Source of the DNA: AP-15 sp963712825
Lineage (GTDB): Bacteria; Pseudomonadota; Alphaproteobacteria; ATCC43930; CGMCC-115725
Assembly: GCA_963712825.1 (NCBI GenBank)
Contig: CAVQJP010000024.1
Span: 62,001-126,000 of the forward strand
Direction: 5' to 3'
DNA length: 64,000 nt
Each line of letters begins with the position of its first letter. Positions within the stretch are counted from its first letter, which is position 1. Below, piece by piece: positions 44,865 through 53,373 of this stretch. The notes beneath the pieces were generated by a model. It was not told the origin of the DNA and did no database searches. It was given only the letters and a program-made list of their open reading frames with translations. The translations under genes were made by a program, and so were the position numbers.

Positions 44865-46051
44865 CGCTGCGCGTTTGCTCCGGCGGGCAGGGTGACCGGG
44901 ATGCGATAGAGGTTCACCGCATTGTCAAAGACGAGCTGGTGAAGCGCCTCCTTGCCGAGCGCCGCTTCGGCCGGGGCGTGCCCCATCGCCTTCGAATCCG
45001 GCCACGGGCTGTCGAGACCCGGAAAGTCGCTGGCCCACAGGAAGTTCTGCAAGCCGATTTCAGGGACACGGCGAAAGCCGCCCTCTTCCTCGACCTCGAA
45101 GGTGAAAAAGACCTGGCGCCGGACGAACTCGGTCGGCTTTTGGGACAGCGGGATGTCGGGCTTGAAGACGCGGCTCGACGGGCCGCCGAAATCGTATTCG
45201 CGGTCAAAGCGCCAGAACAGGAACGGGACCCACCCGACGCCGGCCTCCTCCAGGACAAAGCGTATTCCGGGATGGCGGTCGCAGATGCCCGAGAACACGA
45301 CGGCGCTCATCAGCTCGGCCATCAGCCCCATCGGAAAATTGGCGACCGTCATCAGCGACTGGTTGCGAGGTTCGAGACCGGAAACCCCGACCCCGATCTG
45401 GCGCGAGCCGCCGCGCGGGTTGGCATGGAGATTGACCGGCAGGCGCGTCTCGGCGGCGGCGGCCCAGACCGGCTCCCACATCTGGTGCAGCACCGGTTCA
45501 GGGGCCCCGACCCAGTCGAAGATGACCCCGGTCGGCATCCCGAATTCGGCCACCCGCAGCAGCTCGGCGACCGCCTCCTCGGGTGTCTGGCAGGGCAGCG
45601 GCAAAAGCATGATGAACCGGCCGCTCAACTCCTCGTACAATTCGCGCGCCCAGTCGTTGACGGCGCGCACGCAGGCGGCGCGCAGTTCCGGGTTCTTGAT
45701 CTGGGATATCTGCTCGTAGGGACCGTTGACCAGCTCGGCATCAACCCCGTCGCGGTCCATGTCTTCGCAGCGATAGCGCGCATTGGCGGCGCGAAAAATG
45801 CCGGGCTCCGGCTCCTCCGCGAGGCCCGCCCGCGTGTAGCAGTTGACCGGCCCACGGCCGACGCCGGCCCAGCCGACCCCGCTCCATGGGTGTCCCTCGA
45901 CCACCCATTGCCGGACGCCGTCGGCTCCTTTCACCACGCGCGGCCCGTCATCCTGGAATTTGCGCGGCAGACGCTTGGTCCACAGATCGAAGGGAAGGTG
46001 CATCAGCCGGCAATGGCCGTCCGCGGACACGACACCAAATCGCTTCTCCAT
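44861..46051 (-). CDS. Amidohydrolase family 2 protein
   Basis: From the ATG at 46051 (AGGGAGA upstream) this is 396 aa, a TIM-barrel metal-dependent hydrolase of the amidohydrolase_2 family (PF04909; decarboxylases and hydrolases such as ACMSD). Features: VVSADGHC (usually DxHxH), MDRDGVDAELVNG, VNDWARELYEE, LPVNLHANP with a metal His, RFVLEEAGVGWVPF, and the end FLWASDFPGLDSPWPDS with the metal Asp. The substrate is unknown. It is divergent from the nitrile hydratase genes, which hints at a shared degradative pathway. Confidence 0.85.
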   Translation of the reverse strand: MEKRFGVVSADGHCRLMHLPFDLWTKRLPRKFQDDGPRVVKGADGVRQWVVEGHPWSGVGWAGVGRGPVNCYTRAGLAEEPEPGIFRAANARYRCEDMDRDGVDAELVNGPYEQISQIKNPELRAACVRAVNDWARELYEELSGRFIMLLPLPCQTPEEAVAELLRVAEFGMPTGVIFDWVGAPEPVLHQMWEPVWAAAAETRLPVNLHANPRGGSRQIGVGVSGLEPRNQSLMTVANFPMGLMAELMSAVVFSGICDRHPGIRFVLEEAGVGWVPFLFWRFDREYDFGGPSSRVFKPDIPLSQKPTEFVRRQVFFTFEVEEEGGFRRVPEIGLQNFLWASDFPGLDSPWPDSKAMGHAPAEAALGKEALHQLVFDNAVNLYRIPVTLPAGANAQR

Positions 46052-46320
46052 GGGCGTTCTCCCTCTAAGCGGGGTCGGGCCGCTGCTGCGCACCCGAACC
46101 TCCGTAATGATAGGCCAGCTGTGCGCTTTGTTTCAGCAATTCGGCGATTGCCGAGCAAATTGCCGGCTTGGCGACCACCCCCAAGCGGGCGCCGGCCGAT
46201 CAGCAGCTTGAAACGCGCCGGAATGAGGCGCAGAACGCGATGCTGCTGCTCGGTTTCGCGCGGGCCGCGAGCCAGCTTCGCCTCCGGTCATCGCCGCGAG
46301 CACGATTGAGGAGAGCACGG

Positions 46321-46959
46321 ATGCCCGACGACCACTCTCATTCTGATGATCACGGGCACGGCTCGGAATTGTCCGAGATGGATGCGCGGGTAAAGGCGCT
46401 CGAAACGATCCTGACCGAGAAGGGCTACGTCGACCCGGCGGCGCTCGACAGCATTGTTGAGGCGTTCGAAACCCGGATCGGGCCGCGCAACGGCGCCCAG
46501 CTCGTCGCCCGCGCCTGGACCGACGCCGATTTCAAGCGCCGCCTGCTGGCGGACGCGACAGCGGCGGCGAACTCGCTTGGTCACGCGAGCCGGGTCGGCA
46601 GCGACCTGATCGCGGTCGAGAACACTCCCGACACGCACAATCTCGTCGTCTGCACATTGTGCTCCTGCTATCCGTGGGAGGTGCTGGGGTTGCCGCCGGT
46701 CTGGTACAAATCGGCACCCTACCGCTCGCGCGCGGTCATCGACCCGAAAGGTGTGCTCGCCGATTTCGGCGTGAGCCTGGCTGCCGGAACCCAGATCCGG
46801 GTGTGGGATTCGACCGCCGAGACGCGGTTCATCGTCGTGCCGATGCGGCCCGCCGGCACCGAGGGCTGGAGCGCGGAGCGGCTGGCGGACCTCGTGACCC
46901 GCGACAGCATGATCGGCACCGGCCTCGCCAAGGCGCCGCGCGAGGTGGCGGCGGCATGA
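46321..46959 (+). CDS. nthA: Nitrile hydratase alpha subunit, cobalt type
   Basis: Nitrile hydratase converts nitriles to amides. This 212-aa subunit starts at ATG 46321 after GAGGAGAG. It carries the metal claw VCTLCSCY with Cys111, Cys114, Ser115 and Cys116; Thr112 marks the non-corrin cobalt type, iron enzymes having Ser there. The two latter cysteines are normally oxidised. A His-rich N-terminus (DDHSHSDDHGHG) might hold metal. The stop overlaps the beta-subunit ATG. Confidence 0.95.
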   Translation: MPDDHSHSDDHGHGSELSEMDARVKALETILTEKGYVDPAALDSIVEAFETRIGPRNGAQLVARAWTDADFKRRLLADATAAANSLGHASRVGSDLIAVENTPDTHNLVVCTLCSCYPWEVLGLPPVWYKSAPYRSRAVIDPKGVLADFGVSLAAGTQIRVWDSTAETRFIVVPMRPAGTEGWSAERLADLVTRDSMIGTGLAKAPREVAAA

Positions 46960-47615
46960 CCAATTCGCTGCACGACATGGGCGGGATGCACGGCTTTGGC
47001 CCGGTCGAGGCCGAGAAAAACGAGCCGCCGTTTCACCAGCGCTGGGAGGGGCGCGTGCTGGCATTGCAGCGCGCGATGGGGTTCACCGGGCTGTGGACGA
47101 TCGACGCCGGCCGCGCCTCGCTCGAAGCGCTGCCGCCGCTCGATTATCTCGGCTCGTCCTATTACCGGCGGTGGTTTCTCGGCCTCGAGAACCGGCTGCT
47201 GCAGCGCGGCCTCGTCGGCACCGAAGAGATCGCCGCCGGCCGATCCCTGCGGCCGGGCGCCGCGCTGCCGCGACGCCTCACGGCGGCCGATGTCGAGAAG
47301 ACCCTGACCCGCGGCGACTTCGCCCGTCCGACCAATCAGCCGGCGCGCTTCAAGAAAGGCGACCAGGTGCGCACCAGGAACATCAATCCCGCGACCCATA
47401 CCCGATTGCCGCGCTACGCCCGCGGCAAGACCGGCTCGGTCGAGGCGGTCCGCGGCTGCCATGTTCTCCCCGATGCGGCCGCGCTCGGCGCCGGCGACAA
47501 CCCGCAATGGCTGTATGCGGTCGTGTTCTCCGCCCACGAATTGTGGGGCGAGGATGCCGACCCGGCGGTCAAGGTGTCGATCGAAGCGTTCGAACCCTAT
47601 CTCGATCCGGCATGA
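46956..47615 (+). CDS. nthB: Nitrile hydratase beta subunit
   Basis: This 219-aa subunit starts at an ATG overlapping the nthA stop (ATGA). Family marks: MHDMGGMHGFG-like start (NSLHDMGGMHGFGPV), FHQRWEGRVLALQRAM, SYYRRWF, and the SH3-like C-terminal half KGDQVRTRNINPATHTRLPRYARGK in parts, with the Arg residues that contact the metal centre. It forms the alpha-beta heterodimer. Confidence 0.95.
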   Translation: MTNSLHDMGGMHGFGPVEAEKNEPPFHQRWEGRVLALQRAMGFTGLWTIDAGRASLEALPPLDYLGSSYYRRWFLGLENRLLQRGLVGTEEIAAGRSLRPGAALPRRLTAADVEKTLTRGDFARPTNQPARFKKGDQVRTRNINPATHTRLPRYARGKTGSVEAVRGCHVLPDAAALGAGDNPQWLYAVVFSAHELWGEDADPAVKVSIEAFEPYLDPA

Positions 47616-48010
47616 ACCGCGCCGGGCATATCGCCGCCGAAACCCCCGGCATCCCGCGCGGCCCCGATGGCTTGGGTGGCGCGGAGGACCCGGTTTTTCG
47701 CGAGCCGTGGGAGGCGCAGGCCTTTGCGATGGCGCTGGCGCTGCACGAGGGCGGTCTCTTCTCCTGGCCCGAATGGGCCGCGACGCTTGCCGGGGAAATC
47801 AACCGCGCCCAGGCAGCCGGCGACCCCGACACCGGCGAAACCTACTATCGTCATTGGCTCGCCGCACTCGAGCGCATTGTCGCTGAAAAGGGCGCCGCCG
47901 ATTACGCGGCCCTCGCCCGCTGCCGCGCCGCCTGGCACCGCGCGGCGCTGCGCACCCCGCACGGCTCTCCGATCGCTCTCACACCCGAGGATTTCGCCGC
48001 TAATAGCTGA
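47612..48010 (+). CDS. Nitrile hydratase accessory/activator protein (P14K/NhlE type)
   Basis: This 132-aa protein starts at an ATG overlapping the nthB stop. It resembles the N-terminal half of the beta subunit, as cobalt-type self-subunit-swapping chaperones do: FREPWEAQAFAMALALHE, FSWPEWA, and YYRHWLAALERIV. Such proteins carry the alpha subunit during cobalt insertion and exchange it into the apoenzyme. No amidase gene for the amide product follows. Confidence 0.88.
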   Translation: MNRAGHIAAETPGIPRGPDGLGGAEDPVFREPWEAQAFAMALALHEGGLFSWPEWAATLAGEINRAQAAGDPDTGETYYRHWLAALERIVAEKGAADYAALARCRAAWHRAALRTPHGSPIALTPEDFAANS

Positions 48011-48125
48011 AAACCGCACCAGCGCTCAAGCGAGCATCCGCGACGGTGCGGCTTTATTTGCTGCCTGCTGGAATGCCCCGGTCAACGCGTTAGGATTTTC
48101 GATCCGCGCCCGCGGTTGCTCGACC

Positions 48126-48548
48126 TCAAGGGCGGCGCCACCTCAGTCCGGGAAACCGGGCATAGTCGCGATCGAAGGTAATCCATTCGCAGCCCGATTC
48201 TATAGCCAGGGCGGCGAACCAAGCGTCGGCGACCGGCGCTCCTGTGGTATCGGTCGCGATGCAGAGGCGTCGAAAAATATCCCAATGGCGTTCGCCCGGT
48301 TCTACGACGTCGCAATGCGGCTGGCTGAGAAGGTCTGCGCAAAAGCCGAATGCTTCCTCGGTCGAGCTCGGTGTTTGGAAGGCGCGGGCATTGGTCGTCA
48401 CGCGCACCACCGCGCTCAGCACCAGCGGCGACAGGCCGAACCTGGTGTCGCTTGACACAATTGCGGCGAGCCAGTCCCGACAGATGCGATGCTGCGGCAG
48501 ATCCTTACGAAATGCGTAAATCAGCACGTTCACATCGGGCAGGATCAT
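48126..48548 (-). CDS. vapC: VapC-type PIN-domain toxin
   Basis: This 140-aa PIN-domain ribonuclease has the acidic active-site residues in PDVNVLIYA (Asp5), in the middle acidic part, and in VADAWFAALA and TFDRDYARFPGL. VapC toxins cut tRNA or rRNA when the antitoxin is lost. The ATG overlaps the stop of the upstream antitoxin gene (ATGA). It lies just beyond the nitrile hydratase genes, convergent with them. Confidence 0.9.
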   Translation of the reverse strand: MILPDVNVLIYAFRKDLPQHRICRDWLAAIVSSDTRFGLSPLVLSAVVRVTTNARAFQTPSSTEEAFGFCADLLSQPHCDVVEPGERHWDIFRRLCIATDTTGAPVADAWFAALAIESGCEWITFDRDYARFPGLRWRRP

Positions 48549-48832
48549 TTGAAGCGCTGCATTCGCCGGAGGTAGTTCAGGTCGTCGGCTTCATCGATTG
48601 CTGACGTGTGGCCCAAGTCGACGCCGGACACCAGCCCGCCTTCGGCACTGCTGACCCTCGGCAAGATACGCCTTCTTTTCACCGCCTTCTGATTACTGCT
48701 GACGACCAGGTTCAACCCCTCTTCGATCAGCGATGTCAGGGTGCGGCCCTCGGCGGCGGCCTTGTGGCGAGCGCGCTCGAGGAGGTCGCCCGGCAGACGG
48801 ACTGTGGTGCGTTCGGGCATATGTCGCGACAT
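48545..48832 (-). CDS. vapB: VapB-type ribbon-helix-helix antitoxin
   Basis: This protein of up to 95 aa has an N-terminal RHH DNA-binding domain (TTVRLPGDLLERARHKAA in part, TLTSLIEEGLNLVV) and a C-terminal tail for toxin binding. It should neutralise VapC and repress the operon. The start could be Met1 or Met5. Confidence 0.87.
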   Translation of the reverse strand: MSRHMPERTTVRLPGDLLERARHKAAAEGRTLTSLIEEGLNLVVSSNQKAVKRRRILPRVSSAEGGLVSGVDLGHTSAIDEADDLNYLRRMQRFK

Positions 48833-48959
48833 ATCATTCTAACGTCGATATGTCAATTCGCCGAATTGGCATGCTGACCCCGGTACGATCTTAACGACGG
48901 CAGCGCCACCGGATGCAGCGACGCTCGGCCGCGGTGCGACGGGCGGCGAGGACGCGCCG

Positions 48960-50216
48960 CTATGACCCGCCGCCATCGGGCTCGGGCGAGCGCGCCGAGT
49001 GCTGCATGCCGCGCAGCAGCAATGTGCCGGCGAGGCCGACGCCAGACAGGATCGCCATCGCCAGATAGGCATGCCCGCCATAAGCGGCGTAAAGCGCGCC
49101 CGCGGCGACCATGACCAACCCGCCGCCGAGGCCGGAGGAGGCGGCGGCAAACAATGTCTGCGCGCCGGCGGCGGCTGTCGGCGGGACGGTTCGCGACAGG
49201 TAGTGCATCGCCCCGAGATAGACGGCGCCAAAGGTCAGCGCGTGCAACAGCTGAAGCGCAACCGTGGCCGGAAGCGAGACGACAATCCCGGCAAGGCTCC
49301 AGCGCACGATGCCCGCAGCACCGCCCAGCATCATCAATCCGCGCGGCCCGAGCCGTGCGAGCAGGCGCCTTCCCTGCCAGAACAGCAGCACCTCGGCCAC
49401 GACACCTTCGGCCCAGAGCCAGCCGATCGTGGTCTGCGAAAAGCCGAGCGAGCGCCAGTAAAGCGTCCCGAACCCGTAATAGACCTGGTGGCTCGCTTGC
49501 AGTGCCGCAGCACTCGCGACAAAGACCCAGAATCGCGGGTTGCCGGCGACGAGACGCCATCCGGCGCGGCGCCGCGAACCCTCGCGGCGACGCGCGTCTG
49601 CTCCGGACGGGATCGCACCGCACGCGGCGAGCAGCGCCGCCGACGCCCCGAGAACGAGCGGCAGAACCCGGCTGCCCGAGCTGTGGCCGAGCACGGCGCC
49701 GGCGCCGAGCGAGGCGACGACAAAGCTCAACGACCCCCACACCCTGATGCGTCCGTAATCCAGACCCTCGGCGCGCACCGCCGCCAACGTCACGGTGTCG
49801 CCGAGCGGCATCAGGGCCGACTGCGCCGTCAACGCGACGATGTTCAGCGCCAGGATCGGCCAGAACCCGCCCGCCGGCCCCATCGCGGCATAGCCGGCGA
49901 GCGCCGTCGCGGCGAGCACGGCCATGACCCGGCGCCGTCCAAACCGGTCGGCGAGCGCGCCGATCGCCGGGGTGGCGACGACCTTGGCCCAGATCGCGGC
50001 GGCAAAGAGGGTGCCGATTTCCTTGGCGCCAAATCCGCGCGACGCCAGCCACACCGGCCAGAACGGCAGCTGCACGCCGGTCACCAGAAACGCCGCGGCG
50101 TAAAACGCCGACAGGCGCGCCGCCGGCTGCGACGGAAAATGCCCCGATGTCGAGACGGTCTCGACGCGGTGCGCGTCGATCCCTATCTGGCGAGGGTGCT
50201 GATCGAGGTTAATCAA
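48960..50216 (-). CDS. MFS transporter, MFS_1-like (HcaT/phenylpropionate-type)
   Basis: This 12-helix transporter of about 418 aa starts AAFLVTGVQLPFWPVWLASRG in parts, as in the MFS_1-like group (PF12832) that includes HcaT. It has ADRFGRRRVMAV after helix 2 and RIRVWGSLSFVVAS in helix 4-5. The substrate is unknown. No ATG or well-placed GTG exists at the N-terminus; the only upstream start is TTG at 50216, which makes the gene overlap the divergent TerC-like gene by 48 bp. Start assignment is therefore weak. Confidence 0.8.
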   Translation of the reverse strand: MINLDQHPRQIGIDAHRVETVSTSGHFPSQPAARLSAFYAAAFLVTGVQLPFWPVWLASRGFGAKEIGTLFAAAIWAKVVATPAIGALADRFGRRRVMAVLAATALAGYAAMGPAGGFWPILALNIVALTAQSALMPLGDTVTLAAVRAEGLDYGRIRVWGSLSFVVASLGAGAVLGHSSGSRVLPLVLGASAALLAACGAIPSGADARRREGSRRRAGWRLVAGNPRFWVFVASAAALQASHQVYYGFGTLYWRSLGFSQTTIGWLWAEGVVAEVLLFWQGRRLLARLGPRGLMMLGGAAGIVRWSLAGIVVSLPATVALQLLHALTFGAVYLGAMHYLSRTVPPTAAAGAQTLFAAASSGLGGGLVMVAAGALYAAYGGHAYLAMAILSGVGLAGTLLLRGMQHSARSPEPDGGGS

Positions 50217-50822
50217 CTCGGGGCGCTTCTTTCGGTCGTCATCATCGACGTGGTGCTGGCCGGCGACAATGCGGTTGTCGTCGGCATGGCGGCGGCGGCG
50301 CTGCCCGCCGCCCAGCGCCGCCGGGTGATCATGCTGGGCATCCTTGTCGCCACCGCGCTGCGTATTCTGCTGGCCTTTTTTGCCACCCAGCTGCTGGCCA
50401 TTATCGGGCTGACCCTAGCAGGCGGCGTGCTGCTGCTGTGGGTGTCGTGGAAGATGTACCGCGAGCTGCGCGAAACGCGCGGCGCACAACGACAGGCGGC
50501 GACGGAAGCGGTCGCGCCGGCGCCGCGGCAAGGCGGCGCGCGGCAGGCGCTGGTCCGGATCGTGCTCGCCGATTTGTCGATGTCGCTCGACAACGTGCTG
50601 GCGGTCGCCGGGACCGCGCGCAACCATTTTTGGGTGCTCGCCTTTGGCCTGGTGCTGTCGGTGGCGCTGATGGGTGTCGCCTCGAGCTATGTCGCCCGCC
50701 TGCTCGATCGCTGGTTCTGGATCGCCTGGGTCGGGCTCGGCATCATCACCTTTGTCGCCCTGCGCATGATCTGGGAGGGCTCGACCGAAGTGATCCAGCA
50801 GACCGCGGCAATGACGCTTTAG
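50169..50822 (+). CDS. TerC/YjbE-family integral membrane protein
   Basis: Started at GTG 50169 this is 217 aa; a GTG at 50196 is an alternative. It has about seven membrane helices with the family acidic pairs IIDVVLAGDNAVVVGMA near the N-terminus and ADLSMSLDNVLAVAG in the second half. TerC-like proteins are linked to metal (Mn2+) export and tellurite response. The N-terminal coding part overlaps the start of the divergent MFS gene, so their promoters must lie in each other's coding sequence or the starts are misplaced. Confidence 0.85.
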   Translation: MRVDPYLARVLIEVNQLGALLSVVIIDVVLAGDNAVVVGMAAAALPAAQRRRVIMLGILVATALRILLAFFATQLLAIIGLTLAGGVLLLWVSWKMYRELRETRGAQRQAATEAVAPAPRQGGARQALVRIVLADLSMSLDNVLAVAGTARNHFWVLAFGLVLSVALMGVASSYVARLLDRWFWIAWVGLGIITFVALRMIWEGSTEVIQQTAAMTL

Positions 50823-50834
50823 TTCCGACTTCGA

Positions 50835-51764
50835 TTACAAGATCAGTTCCCAGGTCTCGCCGACCAGGTCGTAGCCAAAGCTGTGATGCGGCTGCGCGTC
50901 TACCATCTGAAACCCGGCTTGCTCATAAAGGTGCCGCGCCGCGGTCAGCACGCTGTTTGTCCACAAGGTCACTTTTTCGTAGCAGGCCTGGCGCGCGCAA
51001 CGCAGACACTCCTCCACCAGCCGGGCGCCGATGCCGAGGCCGCGCGCGTCGGGCTCAACCAACAGCAGCCGCAATTTGGCGACAGTTTCCAATTCCTCGA
51101 CCAGCATGACCGAGCCGACATTCTCGCCGTCCCGCTCGGCGATCCAGCAGCCTTCGCGGCGCGGGTTTAAGCTGCGCAGAAACTTTGCCGCAACCTCGGC
51201 GACAAGCGCCTCGAACTGCGCGTCCCAGCCATATTCCCGCGCATAGAGGATACCGTGACGGGCGGTAATCCAACCGATGTCGCCCGCCCGGTGCGGGCGC
51301 AGCAGCCAGCCGCCGCGGTCTTCGGCCCGCGCGCCGAGCACCCGCTCGATCGTAGCCGCGGCGGCGACAAGCCTAACCTGCTGTTCTTCGGATAAATTGC
51401 GCAACGCCGCCCCGATTTCCGCCTGCGAGCGCGCGTCGAGCTCGGCAAACGCCGATCCGCCTTGCGCGGTCAATGCGAGCAGGCTGAGCCGGCGGTCGGC
51501 GGCCGAAGCTGTGCGGCAGATCAACCCGCGCCGCTCGAACCCGCGCAGGATCCGGCTTAGGTAACCGCGATCCAAGCCCAGCCGCTTGCCGAGATCGGCC
51601 GCGGTCGGGTGCTCGGCGAGCGCGATTTCGTAGAGCACCCGCGCCTCGGTCAGCGAAAAGGCGCTGTCGAGCAGCCCCTCTCCCAACACGCCAATTCTTT
51701 GGGTGTAGAACCGGTTGAACCGGCGCAGCTCGGCAACCCGCCGATCAAAAGCCGTACCCGCCAT
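50835..51764 (-). CDS. MarR-GNAT fusion regulator/acetyltransferase
   Basis: From ATG 51764 this is 309 aa. Residues about 10-145 are a MarR winged helix (LTEARVLYEIALAEHPTAADL in parts, LDRGYLSRILRGFERRGLI, SAADRRLSLLALT). Residues about 155-309 are a GNAT N-acetyltransferase with the acetyl-CoA loop VEPDARGLGIGARLVEECL and EQAGFQ. Such fusions may couple ligand sensing to acetylation. A perfect 19-bp palindrome lies 45 bp upstream of the start, a likely self-controlled operator. It is convergent with the TerC-like gene. Confidence 0.88.
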   Translation of the reverse strand: MAGTAFDRRVAELRRFNRFYTQRIGVLGEGLLDSAFSLTEARVLYEIALAEHPTAADLGKRLGLDRGYLSRILRGFERRGLICRTASAADRRLSLLALTAQGGSAFAELDARSQAEIGAALRNLSEEQQVRLVAAAATIERVLGARAEDRGGWLLRPHRAGDIGWITARHGILYAREYGWDAQFEALVAEVAAKFLRSLNPRREGCWIAERDGENVGSVMLVEELETVAKLRLLLVEPDARGLGIGARLVEECLRCARQACYEKVTLWTNSVLTAARHLYEQAGFQMVDAQPHHSFGYDLVGETWELIL

Positions 51765-51808
51765 ATCCGCCGCCCGCCCCGCATCGGAAGATGCGAGTGT
51801 CAGCAAGT

Positions 51809-51827
51809 TAGTTGACCAAGTCAACTA
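51809..51827. promoter_or_regulatory. Perfect 19-bp palindrome, probable MarR operator
   Basis: TAGTTGACCAAGTCAACTA has exact 8-bp arms around CAA. TTGAC/GTCAA half sites are typical of MarR-family operators, and it sits directly upstream of the MarR-GNAT gene, between it and the radical SAM gene's stop. Binding by the fusion protein is inferred. Confidence 0.7.
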
Positions 51828-51842
51828 CTGCGATGGCTCCCC

Positions 51843-52769
51843 TCAACTGCGGCTGCAGGCGCCGCCGCCGAGCACGCAGAATTCGGCGCAGTGCGGATGG
51901 TTGAGCGCTACCGGCCGGCTCGCTGCGGCGAGGGTAGCACCCAGCTCGAAACGCTCATCATAGGGCAACAGCGTGCAGGCGAGAACCGCCGGCCGTGCCG
52001 CCCCCTTGCGTTTGACGACCATGCGCGCGCTCGCGCACATCACATCGGCAGGCGACTTGCCGAGAATGCCCCAGCAAGCCTCGGTAATTTCGGGCACGTC
52101 GGCGGCGGCGTCCATCTCTGGAAACACCATCAGCCGCACCGGGTCGGCGGCATCGATTGCAACGCCGAGCTCGTCAAAAAGGCGTGCAAAGCCGGCGCGA
52201 ATCTCGGCTTCCGATTCGCCGGACAGCCGCCGGCTCGCGACGTGCAGCGCAAAACCGTTGCGCGCGAGCCAGCCGAGACCGTCGATCGTCGGTTTCCAGC
52301 TGCGCCGGCCGCGCTCCTCCTCGTGAACCCGGCGACCGTAATGGTCGACCGAGACCCGGATCGTCAGCCGGTCGCCGTACCGCTCGCGAAGGTCCAGCAA
52401 CCCGGCTTTGCACTTGGCCATCGGCTTCATTGCGTTGGTCAGCACCAGCGCCTCGAAGCCGCGGGCCAGCGCGTCGTCGACCATCGCCATCAGTTCGGGG
52501 TTCATAAACGGCTCGCCGCCGGTAAACCCGACCGTTGTCGTCGGCAAACCATGCTCGGCGATCTCGTCGAGATAGACGGCTGCCTCGGCTGCGGTCAGAT
52601 AGACCAGCCGGTCGTTCTTGGGCGAGGAGTCGATGTAGCAGTGGCCGCAGGTCAGGTTGCACAGGGTGCCGGTGTTGAACCACAAGGTTTGCAGCGCCGA
52701 CAGCGCGACCTGCGCGCGCCGTTCACCCGCGGCGGTAACAAACGGGTCGTGAAACTTGCGCGGCTCCAT
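51843..52769 (-). CDS. Radical SAM protein
   Basis: This 308-aa enzyme has the [4Fe-4S]-SAM motif CNLTCGHC with Cys37, Cys41 and Cys44, followed by GFTGGEPF (SAM-binding GGE) and a TIM-barrel-like body. The C-terminal CAEFCVLGGGACS cysteines recall an auxiliary cluster region. The reaction is unknown. Its substrate partner is not obvious from neighbours: a MarR-GNAT regulator downstream and a small secreted protein upstream. Confidence 0.85.
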   Translation of the reverse strand: MEPRKFHDPFVTAAGERRAQVALSALQTLWFNTGTLCNLTCGHCYIDSSPKNDRLVYLTAAEAAVYLDEIAEHGLPTTTVGFTGGEPFMNPELMAMVDDALARGFEALVLTNAMKPMAKCKAGLLDLRERYGDRLTIRVSVDHYGRRVHEEERGRRSWKPTIDGLGWLARNGFALHVASRRLSGESEAEIRAGFARLFDELGVAIDAADPVRLMVFPEMDAAADVPEITEACWGILGKSPADVMCASARMVVKRKGAARPAVLACTLLPYDERFELGATLAAASRPVALNHPHCAEFCVLGGGACSRS

Positions 52770-52868
52770 TGCGACACGCCTTTACGGCTTGCCAACGACC
52801 GCGCAAGTCTATCCTGTTGTTGCCGCCCCGACGATGCACATTGGCGTTACCGGGCCGTCCCGGACCGG

Positions 52869-53156
52869 CTAGCGGCCGTAGTCGGAATTGCCGTAGCCGG
52901 AATGGCTGTAGCCGGAACCGGAATAATTGCGCTGCACCTGCTCGTCGCGGCTTCTTTCGCGGGCGTGCTTGGCCGCCTCGTGATGGCCGATCAGGCATCC
53001 GGCGCCGGCGCCGAGCAGCGCGTGATGGCCAAGGAAGTGTCCCGCGACGCCGCCGATTGCCGCGCCTTTCAGACAGCCCGCGGCGTGGGCCGGGCCGGCG
53101 GCGAGGCCGGCTGCAAACAAAACACCCGCGGCTGCCGAGATCAGCGAACGCGTCAT
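52869..53156 (-). CDS. Small secreted glycine-zipper-like protein
   Basis: This 95-aa protein has a signal peptide (MTRSLISAAAGVLFAAGLAA, cleavage near AHA at residue 25), then Gly/Ala-rich segments with GxxxG spacing (GAAIGGVAGHFLGHHALLGAG in parts) like glycine-zipper domains of envelope proteins, and a Tyr/Gly/Ser-rich tail. Two Cys flank the zipper. It is probably periplasmic or envelope-associated. No precise family assigned. Confidence 0.6.
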   Translation of the reverse strand: MTRSLISAAAGVLFAAGLAAGPAHAAGCLKGAAIGGVAGHFLGHHALLGAGAGCLIGHHEAAKHARERSRDEQVQRNYSGSGYSHSGYGNSDYGR

Positions 53157-53373
53157 TGTGAAATTCTCCGTCTGTCCTGAGAATCCGGTCGTCTCACGAA
53201 AGAACAGCGCGCCTGCATAAAAGGTTCGGACGGCCGCGGCGATTATTCTACCGCCGGGTGTCCGAACGACGCCGCCGGGCCAGCGGCCGCGCGCTGCGCG
53301 GAGTTGCGGTCACGGCTTGCGCTCACTAAGTTGGCTGATCTCGGCATTGCCGTGGAACGAGATAGAACAGGAC

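Noticed and set aside
48126..48832. vapBC as part of the conjugative island
   Set aside because: It is separated from the trb remnants by intact amidohydrolase and nitrile hydratase genes, so a link is not supported.
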